Shown here in pieces: positions 1 to 11,150 of a stretch of 64,000 bases of DNA; positions within the stretch are counted from its first letter, which is position 1; every line of letters begins with the position of its first letter. The DNA is taken from NCBI RefSeq assembly GCF_019279795.1, contig NC_056750.1, positions 696,988,894 through 697,052,893 of the forward strand, in the 5' to 3' direction. The notes under the pieces are model-generated. The model was not told the DNA's origin. It did no database searches and was given only the letters and a program-made list of their open reading frames with translations. The DNA is from Protopterus annectens (Eukaryota > Chordata > Ceratodontiformes > Protopteridae). The position numbers and the translations under genes were made by a program.

Positions 1-945
1 TATGCAAATTGCACAGACAATAAAGAAACTCCATAAAAACCTCGGAACCCTATATAGATGCAAAAAGTACCTCAGCAATGACAGTAAAGTCACCATCTCA
101 AGAACCCACCTACTATCCACACTCCTCTATGCCTTTCCCATACTCAACAACTTAAGCAAAGCAGACTTTAAACAAGCTAAACACCTGCTACAATAAAATA
201 TCTAGGTTTGCTACTGACTCAAGCAACTATCCTGGCTAGAATAACTTAACCTGCTTACATATAACTAGTATACAGTAGCCCACCAAAATCTATATTATTC
301 TGATAGAGTTCCTGCTCTTCAAGGTCTACTTAATATCTACTCTAACAAACTCCTATTAAGATACACCAGTAAAGCACTGGCTGACCTAGGCAAAAGCAAC
401 AATAGCTCGGGGGACTCCTTGTTTTTCATTTCTGTTGCAAAAGCATGGAATACCATCCCCGTAGATATTAGGACCACTGAAAGCAAAACTAATTTCAAAA
501 CAACTCCTCTGGTCCCATTTACATAGTTCTTGGTTATGTAATTGTTATGACCCTGGATAGCTTCATTTCATTAGTTCATATCATACCTTAACCTTCTATG
601 AAAGCTTGCAACAACTCCTTTCTGTACTCTTAATCAATGTGTGTTTACTGTACTAGCCAATGATTAATGCAACCAAATGGCTGAATAAACTGTCCTTTCA
701 GCTGTATTGTTTATTGTAACACACTGTGCTCCTTATAGTATATTTACTTTTTGCTCCTTTCTTGGCCTTGAAACTGTATTTTATTAACTTTTGACTCTGT
801 AATGTACTTTAACGTGTATTGTATTTACTGTATTTCCTGTATTAATCTTTGTGGAGCATTTCACCCTGGGCCTCCACTGAAAATGGAATCCATGCCCAGT
901 TGGACTTTCCTAGTAAACAAATATAAAATAAATAAATAAATATCT
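1..945 (+). mobile_element. 3' end of a CR1/L2-like LINE (RT C-terminus, 3' UTR, tail)
   Basis: The first ~525 bases are a decayed reverse-transcriptase C-terminus. Residues such as SRTHLLSTLLYAFPI, then (after frame breaks) YNKISRFAT and a KAWNTIP-like stretch, match the region downstream of the catalytic core of CR1/L2-clade LINEs. A non-coding 3' UTR follows. The last ~95 bases (851-945) carry a motif centred on CCAGTTGGACTTTCC and end in repeated AAAT units. The same tail, inverted, ends the LINE at 7704-8674 and also terminates the SINE at 10150-10386, so it is the mobilisation tail of one family. The element runs off the window start, so its full length is unknown. Stops and frameshifts make it a dead copy. 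Confidence 0.75.
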
Positions 946-1099
946 GGTTACTTCTTCTATTGCAGTGGGACTAAATGCATGGTAGGCACTGAAATCATAC
1001 ACTGATGGGATACTACTGGCCTTGAAGCATATCTCTGTGACAATGCATATATCAGTGTTTTCTGGGGTAAGCAGAGCTTGTGTGGAGTGGTGATTTTGT

Positions 1100-1560
1100 T
1101 AAAGCCCCAAGCAGAGAGCAGCAATATGATTATGTTATCCAGATTCTGGTTTGTTATGTTGGAAGCTTTTGTGGACTGACGTTGCCTAAAAAGGCACTAT
1201 GGGGCAGACAAATTTTTAGCCAGTATATAAAAGCCATCCCCGGCAAAGCAGTTAGGACTGTCTGTCATGTCCTCCTTGGCTGATAAATACTGGACTCTCT
1301 TTGAATGACACCAGAAGCTAAGCCAGTTGTTGAAGTCAATCATCTTTTGTTCATATGCAGCATCATTCTTGATGATGGTAAAATGCTTTTCAAGGCTAGG
1401 TTCATACCTGCCTTGGGGACATATTCCAAGAACTCCTTCATGTCTCCCTTTATATAGTATATAGTCTTGTACAATGTAGTGACTGATGATCCTGGCAATA
1501 TCTTCAATCAGCTCTTGAAAGCTCGGGTATGCCAGCTTTCAGACATCTGATCTACTGACC
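1100..1560 (-). pseudogene. CR1-like LINE ORF1 fragment (SGNH/GDSL esterase domain)
   Basis: Minus-strand translation in shifting frames gives blocks such as ARIEDIARIISH, MIDFNNWLSFWCHS and ILAKNLSAP. They align with ORF1 of the minus-strand LINEs at 34.3-35.1 kb and 45.0-45.6 kb. In those copies the order GDS-like block, VHAG-like block and HLSPLDF-like block marks an esterase-type domain, known in ORF1 of many CR1 elements. Only the central and distal parts are present here, with stops. It is an isolated, 5'- and 3'-truncated relic of the same LINE family. Confidence 0.55.
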
Positions 1561-1569
1561 TCTCAGTTT

Positions 1570-3480
1570 GCTGATCTACTGATCATAGTCACCTTGCACT
1601 GTGGGTAATAACAGCATTAACTTAAATGTAATTCTATAAAATTTATGTTTCTTTATTGAATGGTTGAACTGAAATCTTAAAAATCAGTCACACATTATAA
1701 TTATTACAGAGTTTATTGAATTTTGTTTGTCTAGTTTTGTTTGTTTTCTAATTCATAAGAGCTTATGAAACCTTATACAAAAAGGAATACGTTTCAATTA
1801 AATAGGTTCTAAATGATTTAACATGAAAAATAAGTGGGGGCCAGTGCAACCTCATTCCAGGCTGCAAGTTTGTCAGGATATTGTATACATAAGTGATATA
1901 TGTGCCACAGGGATATGTAACCCACAAAGGAATGTAACCAGGCAGTCTACTGAAGACCATTAGGGCAAAGGTGATATTGGCAAAACACTGTAGGCAATAT
2001 GAAGCATCTTTATGAGATATAGATTTTAACAGGTAAAACATGGTGTCAATGGCAGGTAAATTTGGATTAAATGGCTGTTCAGTGAATGCACAAGCACTAA
2101 GTGCATTAAAATAAAAAATGAAATAGCATACAATACATTATATCGCCAAAAAGAATTTAAGCAAGTCCCCTCCACACTCAAGCCTTCCACATGTCCCCTT
2201 GAATCTAAATATAATAAAGTCTTAGGTTGTACAACCTTAAGGATAAGGGAATATTCCAATTTAAACAGAATAATGAACTTCATTAATGAAAACTTTGATG
2301 TAATATGTAGACAGAATAAGGACACACACTTGTAAAAAAAAAAAAAAAAAAAAAAATATTTTGTTGACCTCGTCTTGATTTAAGGCATTTGATATCAGAA
2401 CAGTTGAAAAAATCTATAAACAGTGATGGTGGAAGAAGAAGGGAATTATTACTGCAAAAGTTGTATTACTGAAATAAAGGTGGACAATGTTGATTTTCTG
2501 GGAAAACAGCAAGAAAAAAATATTAGATGATATTTGCACAGTGTGTGTTTGAGTACATCATTTACAATGAGTACATCATTTACAATGTAGTATTATTTTT
2601 CCAGATAAAGAAAGTGTAACAAGTAATTCACACTGATTTTTAAAAAAGCAGAATAAAAAGGAGAACTGTAACAGTGTGAAGTTGAAAAAAGCATGCTTGA
2701 AATACCAGTGTGACAACATGGACCTCTCATATTTTTTCAAAAAAGTATGACAATGTTGACAACTCCTATAGAACATGCTGTGCAAGCTAACTTAATAATA
2801 ACTGGAAATGGTTTGTGCAAGGCTTTCAGCTATGTGGCTGCAAGAGAGGTCAATAAAAAGACACAAAAAGAGAAGTACAGATGTTTCTTCATCTGTTTGG
2901 GGATAAAACACTACAAGTGTGAAATTATTATTTTGATGAAAATAAAAAATTAATTATTTAAAGAATGTAATGCAGAAGTTTGAGGCCTAATCTTAACTAA
3001 ACTAAGAAGATTTTTCACATGTACAGGGCTGTAGAACTACACTATCACGCATGACTAAGTTGAAGAAGAAAAGCAGGCACAGCATCAAATTTGGCAACTC
3101 AAAGTCGGTGATAAGAGATTGTTTGTGGTGTACCTACAGAACCTTTATGAAAAAAGGTGCTTAAAAAGAGATGAGACTGCAGAAACCACTGATATTGATA
3201 GAACAAAATACAGATGTAGGAGTGTATTCATCACAACAATAGTTATTCAAAACTAATTTATCTACTAAGTAACAGATGTCAAAAGACACCATCATTTAGT
3301 AAAGACATGTGATAAAAAATCATTTCTAAAATGCCAAAGACACAATAACATCAAATTCCACAAATCTATTACTGGAGATATATCATTAGCCCATCCTGAG
3401 AAATATTATGAGTTTGTATATATATATAAAAATATAGTCTGGTTAAATTTCAGTTACTGTTAGTAACACTGCAATGGATG
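1570..3480. other. AT-rich intergenic/intronic sequence, no gene seen
   Basis: No exon with splice sites or recognisable protein was found. It contains a poly(A) run at about 2334-2357 and a perfect 18-bp tandem duplication (unit GAGTACATCATTTACAAT) at 2551-2586. The open frames are short and look random. Confidence 0.5.
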
Positions 3481-4015
3481 GCACCAGGTTCGGACTAAAT
3501 TGTCCGAAATCCTGAGGAGTCAGTGATGATGAACTTGTTCAGTAGCTGAAAGTATAACGTTTATTTGAGTATGACAGGGGTCAATCATAACTCAAACCAG
3601 TAGTGTGCATTTGCCATTGTCTCAAAGCTAATTGGCCTTTGCATACACAACAGATACAAGTGGTATGTATCCAGACACTCTGATCCTCTCATTACTTTGA
3701 AACGCAAGTGGAATTCATACCCCATCTGGCCATCACATTCTTTTCTAACAGCATCATGGGATTTAATGCCTGTAACCTCAGTCAGGGCAGCACTCAACAT
3801 TCTTCTTGTAGTCAATATTTTTTGTATCATTCTTTCTCCCATTCCTTGCTGATCATCAAGAAAACCATTTTGAGAATTCAACAGAAAGACAGTCTTTGTG
3901 GATTTTGTAGTTTAATCCCTAACCCCAATGACTAGTCTATGATGTGAGCACCCATATCATCACTGAGGTGTTCTATCCAGTTACATGGTATATGCATGCT
4001 CCCACATGCACACAC
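3481..4015. other. Unrecognised sequence with a 98-codon minus-strand open frame
   Basis: A minus-strand open frame at 3585-3881 (98 codons) shows no motif I recognise and no splice or promoter context. It could be part of an unknown repeat that continues beyond the foldback insertion at 4016-4400, because another unassigned minus frame (4302-4517) starts there. I do not call it a gene. Confidence 0.3.
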
Positions 4016-4400
4016 GGGATCTATATTAAAATAACAAAAGCTTACAAACGCGAATACAAATATATTGTCACATAAACGTTGATGTACAAAAAGAGCAACA
4101 TACGTAATCAAAAATTAGAATGCCGAACGTATTTCCTTGGCCAGCAGGGTGATCGTGGGGATGAGGAAATATATTTAAGTTGGGGAGGGTGCAGGGGGGC
4201 TTGTCCCCCTTCAAAAGTGTGTTTATTTAAGTTTGTTTAGTTAGGTTTTCCTTACCTGTATGGTGCTGTTGTTTGACTAAATACATTCGGTGTTCTAATT
4301 TTCACCAATTACGTATTTTGCTCTTTTTGTACATCAACGTTTTTGTGTCGATGTATTTGTATTCGTGTTTGCAAGCTTTCGATATTTTAATATAGACCCC
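4016..4400. mobile_element. Foldback (MITE-like) element 1, conserved core
   Basis: The arms at about 4019-4136 and 4268-4398 are inverted copies of each other at roughly 85% identity; shared blocks include AAACGTTGATGTACAAAAAG. The ends read GGGATCTATATTA and its inverse TAATATAGACCCC. The middle (about 4141-4211) carries TATATTTAAGTTGGGGAGG followed by a G-rich stretch and GGGGCTTGTCCCC. That core recurs at 24.1, 24.5, 24.9, 25.1, 26.8 and 29.6 kb between unrelated arms. There is no coding capacity. CACAC lies on both sides and could be a short target duplication, but this is weak. Confidence 0.75.
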
Positions 4401-5840
4401 ACACAAGTACATAAGACAGCTACCATCAAGAACTTGGTCCACTAGCTCCCCAGTCCTACAAGTTTTAGTACATGCATTCACTTGCAGGACAGCAGTTTGC
4501 CCATCTGGCATCAACACAGGAATACCCGAAGAATTGTTGAGTTAGTGTGTGGAATTTACTCCCACCCTGCTCCTCCCAGTTCTTCTTCCACCCAAGCCAT
4601 TAGTCAAACTTGGGTCATATAGAACATAGCCAGAGCTTCCTAACTCTGTGTCACAGAGCCAGGAATAGTATTCAACATTTTCTTTATTATGTGTAATGAA
4701 TGACTGTGATATCTATTACTTTTACATTCTAATTATTTTAGTTATGTTTCTCTTTTGTATGTTCTGGGTTGAGCCTGAAAAGGGCCATGAATTCAAATCA
4801 GTAACTCAGTTAAGCTTGCTAGTAACAGGATGACCTTCTATATTGTAAGGGGGAGTAAGTAACTTGACATCCCACATTATAAGGGGAATAATCATGGATC
4901 TCATGGAGTGCTTGGAATGTGAACTGAAACAGGACTTGTAAAATATGTTGTATATCCTACCAGTAAATTTTCAAGAGATCTTTGCTAATTAATTATTAAT
5001 AATTAATAATTGTTCATTATATTTTAAAATGGGATAATCTGTCTACTAGGGGATGAAGGGGAGGAAAAAGCCGTTCCATCAACTCAAACAAGCTAACTAA
5101 GAAGACACAATCTAAATTGGTGCTTTAAAACCTTTTCTTCCACACCTTCCCTATGCAGAACTCCAGTAATCAAAATATATCTTGCAACCCCTCCTTCCAG
5201 ACCTTAAATCTGCGATGAAGTTTCATCCAAAATAGTCCTTCCCAGTTGCAGAATATCTCCACTGTAACATGAAATATCACTATACAGTCCTCTTTCCAAG
5301 TTCCCTTGTCCTTCAATAAAACGTCTAACATATTCTCCCTATGTTTTTTTTTTAACCAATGACACCGAACAGATTTACTAAGCTTCTTTTGTACCATTTT
5401 CTCCAATGAGTCCTACATAGCTTTCTCCTCAAAACAACATTTTTCCTTGTAGTTTCAATTTCTCAAGCTATGTCCCCTTACTATAACTCTGTTTTCCCTA
5501 CTGTTTATTCTACTCTGTCCTACACACTTTTTAACCCCTACTCTATTACTGTATATGCTGAATACCTATTACTACTGCTTTAATTAACCTTGACTATTTG
5601 TAGTCCTATTTTGCATTTATATTTAGCTGATGTTGCTTAGATGAGTCTATTAGAAGTGCTGGCATTTCAGTAGCTCATAGCTGGCCTGCTACTTCCATTT
5701 GCTCAAAAAACAAATGACTTCTAACTTGATTCCACTACTAAAATGGTAAATACCCTGCTTCCACTAACCCAGTCCTACTACTTGAATACTTGGCCTGCCC
5801 AGCAGTTAAATTTAACCATGAAATTCTCTTCTACTCCTTA
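4401..5840. other. No gene seen
   Basis: Low-complexity AT-rich DNA. Minus-strand open frames at 4302-4517 and 5170-5406 have no recognisable domain, and no splice-bounded exon was seen. Confidence 0.4.
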
Positions 5841-6195
5841 GTGCTAATCTTAAACCTTATTCCCTAACCCCAGAATTCCTAGTCACTGCCAAACCCTTAT
5901 TACACATCCTGTTTCTTAAACCTAAAACTAGCAGTCATCCCTTAAACTTAATCCTCCTAGTTTGTTCATAACTCAGATCACAAACTCTGCTTCCTTAATC
6001 CTAACCATTAAACTCCCAATCACTTCCTAAACCTAATCATAAAACCTGCTCCATTAACTTAAACCATCAGTTGTTTCCCTAAAAATCCTAAAATTCCCAG
6101 CTGTTCCCTAATCCTCATTACCTGCTTACTAACCCTAACCTTGAAACTTCTAGTAGCTCCCTAAATCTAAGCCCAAAACTCCCAATCATTTCCAC
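5840..6195. repeat. Degenerate telomere-like minisatellite (CCTAA-rich)
   Basis: Irregular repeats of roughly 35-40 bp built from CCTAA, CTTAAACC and AAACTCCCAATCATTTCC-like phrases. The unit is too diverged for an exact copy number. The reverse-complement version occurs at 10860-11150 (TTTAGGG, GGGATTTAG phrases), so two blocks about 5 kb apart face each other. Confidence 0.55.
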
Positions 6196-6350
6196 TCTTT
6201 CCCCACAACTGTCACACATCATCCTTGGACATGACTTAACTCCCGATCAGCAGCTATATTTCCTCTCCATGGTTACTGCTCTAAACCTGCCTGAACTTGA
6301 CTACAGGTTCAAGCATGAGCTTATAAAAATTGCCACACATACACACGCAT

Positions 6351-6352
<2 letters not shown>

Positions 6353-6395
<43 letters not shown>
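6353..6395. repeat. (AC)n microsatellite
   Basis: An uninterrupted AC dinucleotide run, preceded by an imperfect ACACGCATACAT stretch. Confidence 0.95.
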
Positions 6396-6396
<1 letters not shown>

Positions 6397-7703
6397 CAGG
6401 TACTCAGCTATGTGAATGTGATACGTGAGCAGCCAGGACTTGAGCATTTAAAGTAGACCCTGCTTAGACATTATTTTCTTTTCTTCTGTATATTTTCTAA
6501 TTAGAACTTGACTGAAAAAATGCTAATGTGGACTATTTACTCTACGAGAGCAAAGAAACAATAAAAAAAAAACGTTTCTAAGGGATAATGTACTTTGATG
6601 TTCACTGCAGAAGGCAGAAAGGTCTAGACCATGAGATCAGCTGGAAATATTGCTTGGTTTTCCCGTTTACATTATTTTTTTGCCTCTTCTAATTGCAGTC
6701 CTACTGCCTTGTTTGCATCTCATACAAAGGCATGGACATAAACAGATAAATCCTGATGTATTTGGGAATAAGGGAATAAAAAGTTATTTTATATTTAGCA
6801 ATTTTCCCTTTTCCTGAAGCTGCTCTTGATTTTGAGGATTCCACATGTAACTAATCATATCTCCTTAAACCAAACCCTGGATTACTTGCCATGAATGAAG
6901 AACCAGTACAAATACCACACTTGAGGATCTTTTCTACTTTTTATGGCCGTCTAAAAGAGTTTTGTGTACATGTGTGTCTGTGTTTGTGTGTGTGTGTGCA
7001 TACATATACATATATATATAGTTTGTGTGGATATTACATCTTTGAAATCATTCTCAGGTTGTGTAAAATGCACTTCAGAGCATATAGAAAGTTATGGTCA
7101 CTGTTGCACCAGTAACTCTAACTGCCTCTTTGTTGTATATAGTGCGTGTGTGCATCAATATAGTATCAAAGAGTGATGTGCAGAAACATTCATGAACATA
7201 GCATCAATTTCAGCTCATCAAAACTACAAAAAGTTGGGCAAAATGCAAAAACTAAAGCAATCAGAAAGGGAGAGTGAGCAATGATACCTTGTCTGAATAG
7301 TAGTTCTGTTATGGAAATGTTTTCTTGGTAAGGAAAAATGCAGCATTGGGATTAGAGGCCACAGCAGGAATTAAGTTTATCCCATGAGTAAGGAAAGAGA
7401 TGGGAACAGCTCCTTGACGTTTGTTTTTGAAATCTTATTTGTAAATCCTGCAACAAAGATCACTATAATAAACACCAAAAGATATAAAAACCTAATAAAG
7501 AAAATATATGTGAGAGAGGAATGCTTACATTTATCAGTGCAATATAATACAAACAAGAAATTCATACTATCCAGAAAAGAAAAAGACTAAGAAATGCTTA
7601 GAGGAAAAGTGAAAAAACACATGCTGTAGGGTGTGGTAGTCCAGTAAAGATGTTTTGCACGTTGTGGATTGTATGTAGTGTAAAAGTAACAAGTCATTAA
7701 CAT
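6396..7703. other. No gene seen
   Basis: AT-rich DNA with a short TG/TA microsatellite at about 6970-7020. Overlapping open frames at 6891-7176 arise partly from that microsatellite, and those at 7377-7590 occur on both strands of a low-complexity stretch. Confidence 0.4.
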
Positions 7704-8674
7704 TTTATTTATTTTTATTTATTTTACATTTGTTGATCGGGAATGTCTGACTGAGCCAAAGCTCTTTTTCAGCAGAGGCCCGGGGAGGAAAGCTCCAGTT
7801 TTTACAGCTTATATTATTATTGTATGCAATAGTACAGAAAGTAATGGTACATGTACAGATATTCAGCAGCAACAAATACTTAATCAACATTTTTACAGGT
7901 AATTCAGAAATACAAGTCATAAACAATAGAGAAAATTCAGACCATTTAGTAAAGGACTGTAGTGAGGATCCAAGTTAAACAGGGAAGTTTGGTATGCTGA
8001 GTGTATCAAGGAGGGTTGGAGCAATGGTAGATCCATTGTCCTTTAAAATATTCTTTTAAGGTTAGTTTAAATTGTTTGGGATGTGTGAGTGTTCGAATTT
8101 TGAGGGGGGAGTTTGTTCCACGCAATAGTGGGGTGGTAGCTGTATAGGCTGCACCCTGCTTTAGACTTGGGCTTATAGACACTTAAGTCTTGGGAGGAGC
8201 TACATAGGTTTCTTGGGGGAACATAATGGGAGATAACAGAGTATAAGGCTGGGCAATAAGAGGGCTGATAGAGAATAGAGTTTATGGTTTGGAGCTGAGA
8301 AAGGAGCAGGAGGTGAGGCAGTTCATGCACTTTAGAGAGAGACAGTGATGGGATTTGTAGGATTGTTGAGTAGCAAATCTAGCTATTTTACTGTAAGTAG
8401 ACTCTAGTCTTGTGAGAAGAGAGCAGTTAAGGTTAGTGAGGATTTGTGAGCAGCAAGTTAAGCAGGGAGGAAGGTGAGCAAGAGCAGCTCTGGCTTCTTG
8501 TGTGAGAACATTTTTGTTTCTGTGTAATAAACCTAGTTTGTGGTGAGTTTTACTAATACAATTATTTATGTGAAGATCAAATTTTAATTGATCATCTATT
8601 GTTACACCAAGGAGTGTTGTACCATAAGGCTGCATACACAGCTTCACACAAGAAGCATTGCAGGTGTGGACCAC
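7704..8674 (-). mobile_element. CR1/L2-like LINE 3' fragment (RT C-terminus plus tail)
   Basis: On the minus strand, 8282-8674 encodes LGVTIDDQLKFDLHIN, LGLLHRNKN and RLESTYSKIARFATQQ-like blocks. This is the typical thumb/C-terminal region after the reverse-transcriptase core. A frame shift leads into 8067-8330, which ends with an AWNKLPPQNS-like block, the usual last conserved motif. The 3' tail (about 7795 down to 7704) matches the tail at 851-945 and ends in TAAATAAA-type repeats. The element is 5'-truncated, frameshifted and inactive. Confidence 0.8.
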
Positions 8675-8699
8675 TCTGTGGTCGCAGTACTAGCACATA

Positions 8700-9790
8700 C
8701 AGTGCAAAAACATGCATTGTGATGGATAACTGCAAAAAGAATAGACCACTTAAATTCCAACCAGTTCAATGAGAGTTGTACAGTACATTGGTGTGTCTAA
8801 CCCATATGTGAAATTTTCATGTATTATCTCGGCCCCATAGCCAATTATCTTGTTTCAACTTCTGATGTCTGCTTCTGTAATCACTGTTACAAAATATTTC
8901 TTCCATACTTAAATCTACCTTCTCATCAGCCATATTACTATAATTTTCCATGATCATGTATTGGAACAGCTGTATAACTGGTAGCCGTTCTATTACCCTG
9001 AATAGACAGATGTACCACTGGTAAAATAATGCAGTTATCTCCATACTTTTCAATTAAAAATTATCCTATAACTGCCATCCTGTGTTACTAACACCAGCAA
9101 GTGCAGAGTCGAGCAGAACTCTTGTCACCTGTGCATATACTCAGTATAGGTTAATAACAGAAAATTTTGATATTTACACTTAATCAGCCTTATAGTTTTC
9201 CTGCCTCTGGTTGCTACACTGTAGGACATGTTTTGCATTAAACATCATTTTGTGTATACTATGTTTTGCACTTCTGTGCCATAAACTGATATTCACTTTA
9301 TGACATTAGTTGTTTTTGAGCAGACAGGGTGAAATCTAAGAAGATGGATGAAATAGCCAGTAAAGCTGATTACATTAAACTTCCTGGTGGCACACTGTAG
9401 AGTCTTTGAGGGCCTCATTTCTGGGCAAGAGCAACTCATAATCGTTTATGCCTTTTTGGATGGAACTGAAGTACAGGCATGATTAGTTTACATTATATTA
9501 ATGAAGGGATTTCTTCTGATGGTTGTGCCATACTAAGGTGGTTAACAAATCTTGGTTTTGTCAACTGGTTTGTCATCTGCATTTCTGACACTGTAATGCC
9601 CATTGCAGCACAGTGTATCTAAATGCTATTTTACCCATTCCATAGTTTCACAATGTCTGCTATTACTGCTACATGAAGGAAATCAGTCTGACATGCTCTG
9701 CAGGTCACACATTTCTGAATTTTGGTGGATGATGTGGGACTGCATTTGCATGTCTACTGTATACCTACACTCTTACAGGTACACAGTACT
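8700..9790. other. No gene seen
   Basis: AT-rich sequence with only short, unrecognised open frames on either strand. Confidence 0.4.
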
Positions 9791-9919
9791 GTATGCAGAT
9801 TGTCCAGGGTGTTTGGACTTATTCATAAACTGTGTGTATGTAGTATGTGGTTTTAACCATGTTCAAGTCCCACACAGTTGCAGGTTGTGTATATGAATCC
9901 CTCCTACGGTGCAGAAAGG
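9791..9919 (+). repeat. 126-bp interspersed repeat, copy 1
   Basis: Nearly identical to 20073-20198, with only a few substitutions over about 125 bp. Contains GTTCAAGTCCCACAC, which resembles a pol III B box, so it may be a short tRNA-derived repeat. No clear A box was seen. Copy 2 sits inside a LINE reverse transcriptase, which shows that this unit moves. Confidence 0.6.
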
Positions 9920-10149
9920 AAAGCAATGCTATGCATAAGGGAACCAGTCCAGAAACTGTGCTAGACAATCATTTTATAAACAAACATGAAAAAAAATCTT
10001 AACTCATACAAATCTAAAGTAGTTAAGAGACAAAGAAGTAACACTTCTGTTACTTAAAAAATGTGGGCTGGTGAAACCGGACAATTTAGCGGGACTATAA
10101 GTGATTCATGCCAAAATGCAGGTGGAATGAAGTAAGAAACAAGTAAGGA

Positions 10150-10386
10150 ACGGGTGGCACAGTGGTGCAGTGGTTAGCATTGTCGCCTCACAGCAAGAGG
10201 TTCTCTGGTTCAATTCTTGGCTGAGCTGCCTTCTATGTGGAGTCTGCATGTCTTACCTGCATTTGTGTGGGTTTCCTCCCACATTCCAAACCCGTGTCTG
10301 GAGCATTTCTCCCTAGGCCTCTGCTGAAAATGGACTCTGTCCCAGTTGGACTTTCCCAGTAAACAAATGTTAAATAAATAAATAAG
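10150..10386 (+). mobile_element. tRNA-derived SINE with LINE-derived 3' tail
   Basis: The head carries a tRNA-like promoter: A-box region GGCACAGTGGTGCAGTGG, then GTCGCCTCACAGCAAGAGG, then the B box GGTTCAATTCT. A body follows with GGAGTCTGCATGTCTTACC and GTGGGTTTCCTCCCAC-like phrases. The last ~85 bases (CCTCTGCTGAAAATGGACTC, then CCAGTTGGACTTTCCCAG, then AAATAAATAA) are homologous to the 3' end of the LINEs at 1-945 and 7704-8674. This is the classical arrangement in which a SINE borrows a LINE tail for retrotransposition. The same head type occurs in the SINEs at 19455 and 33970. Confidence 0.85.
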
Positions 10387-10859
10387 ACAAAAGCAGATGA
10401 GTTTAAGCCAGACAGCAGAACACACAAACAGGGCTCCTTATTTTGTATTTCAAAACTTTGCAGGAGACAGTGAATTGCAAACGAATGAAATTAAATGGTC
10501 TACCTATAATGAACTAAAAATATGATAATGCAAAATGTATTTGAGATATTTCAATAATGTCCTCATTTTCATTCCCTTTCTTCCCATTTTTACATGGGGT
10601 CCAAGTGTCACATCAACAGTAATTAATGTGAACAAATCACCTAGAGCGAGAGTTTACACTGCAGAGTGGCTATCCCTGATATATGCTTATTAATGTTCAT
10701 AAAGTCAGGCACTGAAACAATGTTACTTCTTTGCAGTAAACAGGGTCTACTGCAAACACTTGAATTCCAGGCACTTGATGACCTCAGTCACTCAAGCAGG
10801 GACTCAGGCATCTTGTAGCTCATGAGGGCTGAGCTTTGGGTTGGGAATGGGACATGACA

Positions 10860-11150
10860 GGGGCATAGATTAGTGTTTCTGGCAGCAACTGTGAGTGGGA
10901 TTTAGATTTAGGGAGGATGATTTTAAGGTAAGGAAGTGAACTGGGACTTTAGGCTTAAAGAACAGGATGGCAGTTTCTGGCTTACATAGTGTGGAGTGCT
11001 TTAGGATCAGAAAGCAAGACAGGAGTTTTATGGTTTAAGAGTGACTGAGAAATTTAGGTATAGGGATGCAGAAGTTCTGTGTTAAGGGTTATAGACCAAG
11101 TGAGAATTTTAGGGTTAGAGGTAGTGCTTTGCAGTTTAGCGGGGTTGATT
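10860..11150. repeat. Degenerate telomere-like minisatellite (TTTAGGG-rich)
   Basis: Loose repeats of phrases such as GGGATTTAG, TTTAGGGAGGATGA, GAATTTTAGGGTTAGAGG and GACTGAGAAATTTAGG. This is the reverse-complement counterpart of the block at 5840-6195. A short perfect GGTTAGGGTTAGGGA lies further on, near 11955. Confidence 0.5.

Noticed and set aside
3585..3881. 98-codon minus-strand frame
   Set aside because: No recognised motif, no splice or promoter signals, and a competing frame on the other strand.
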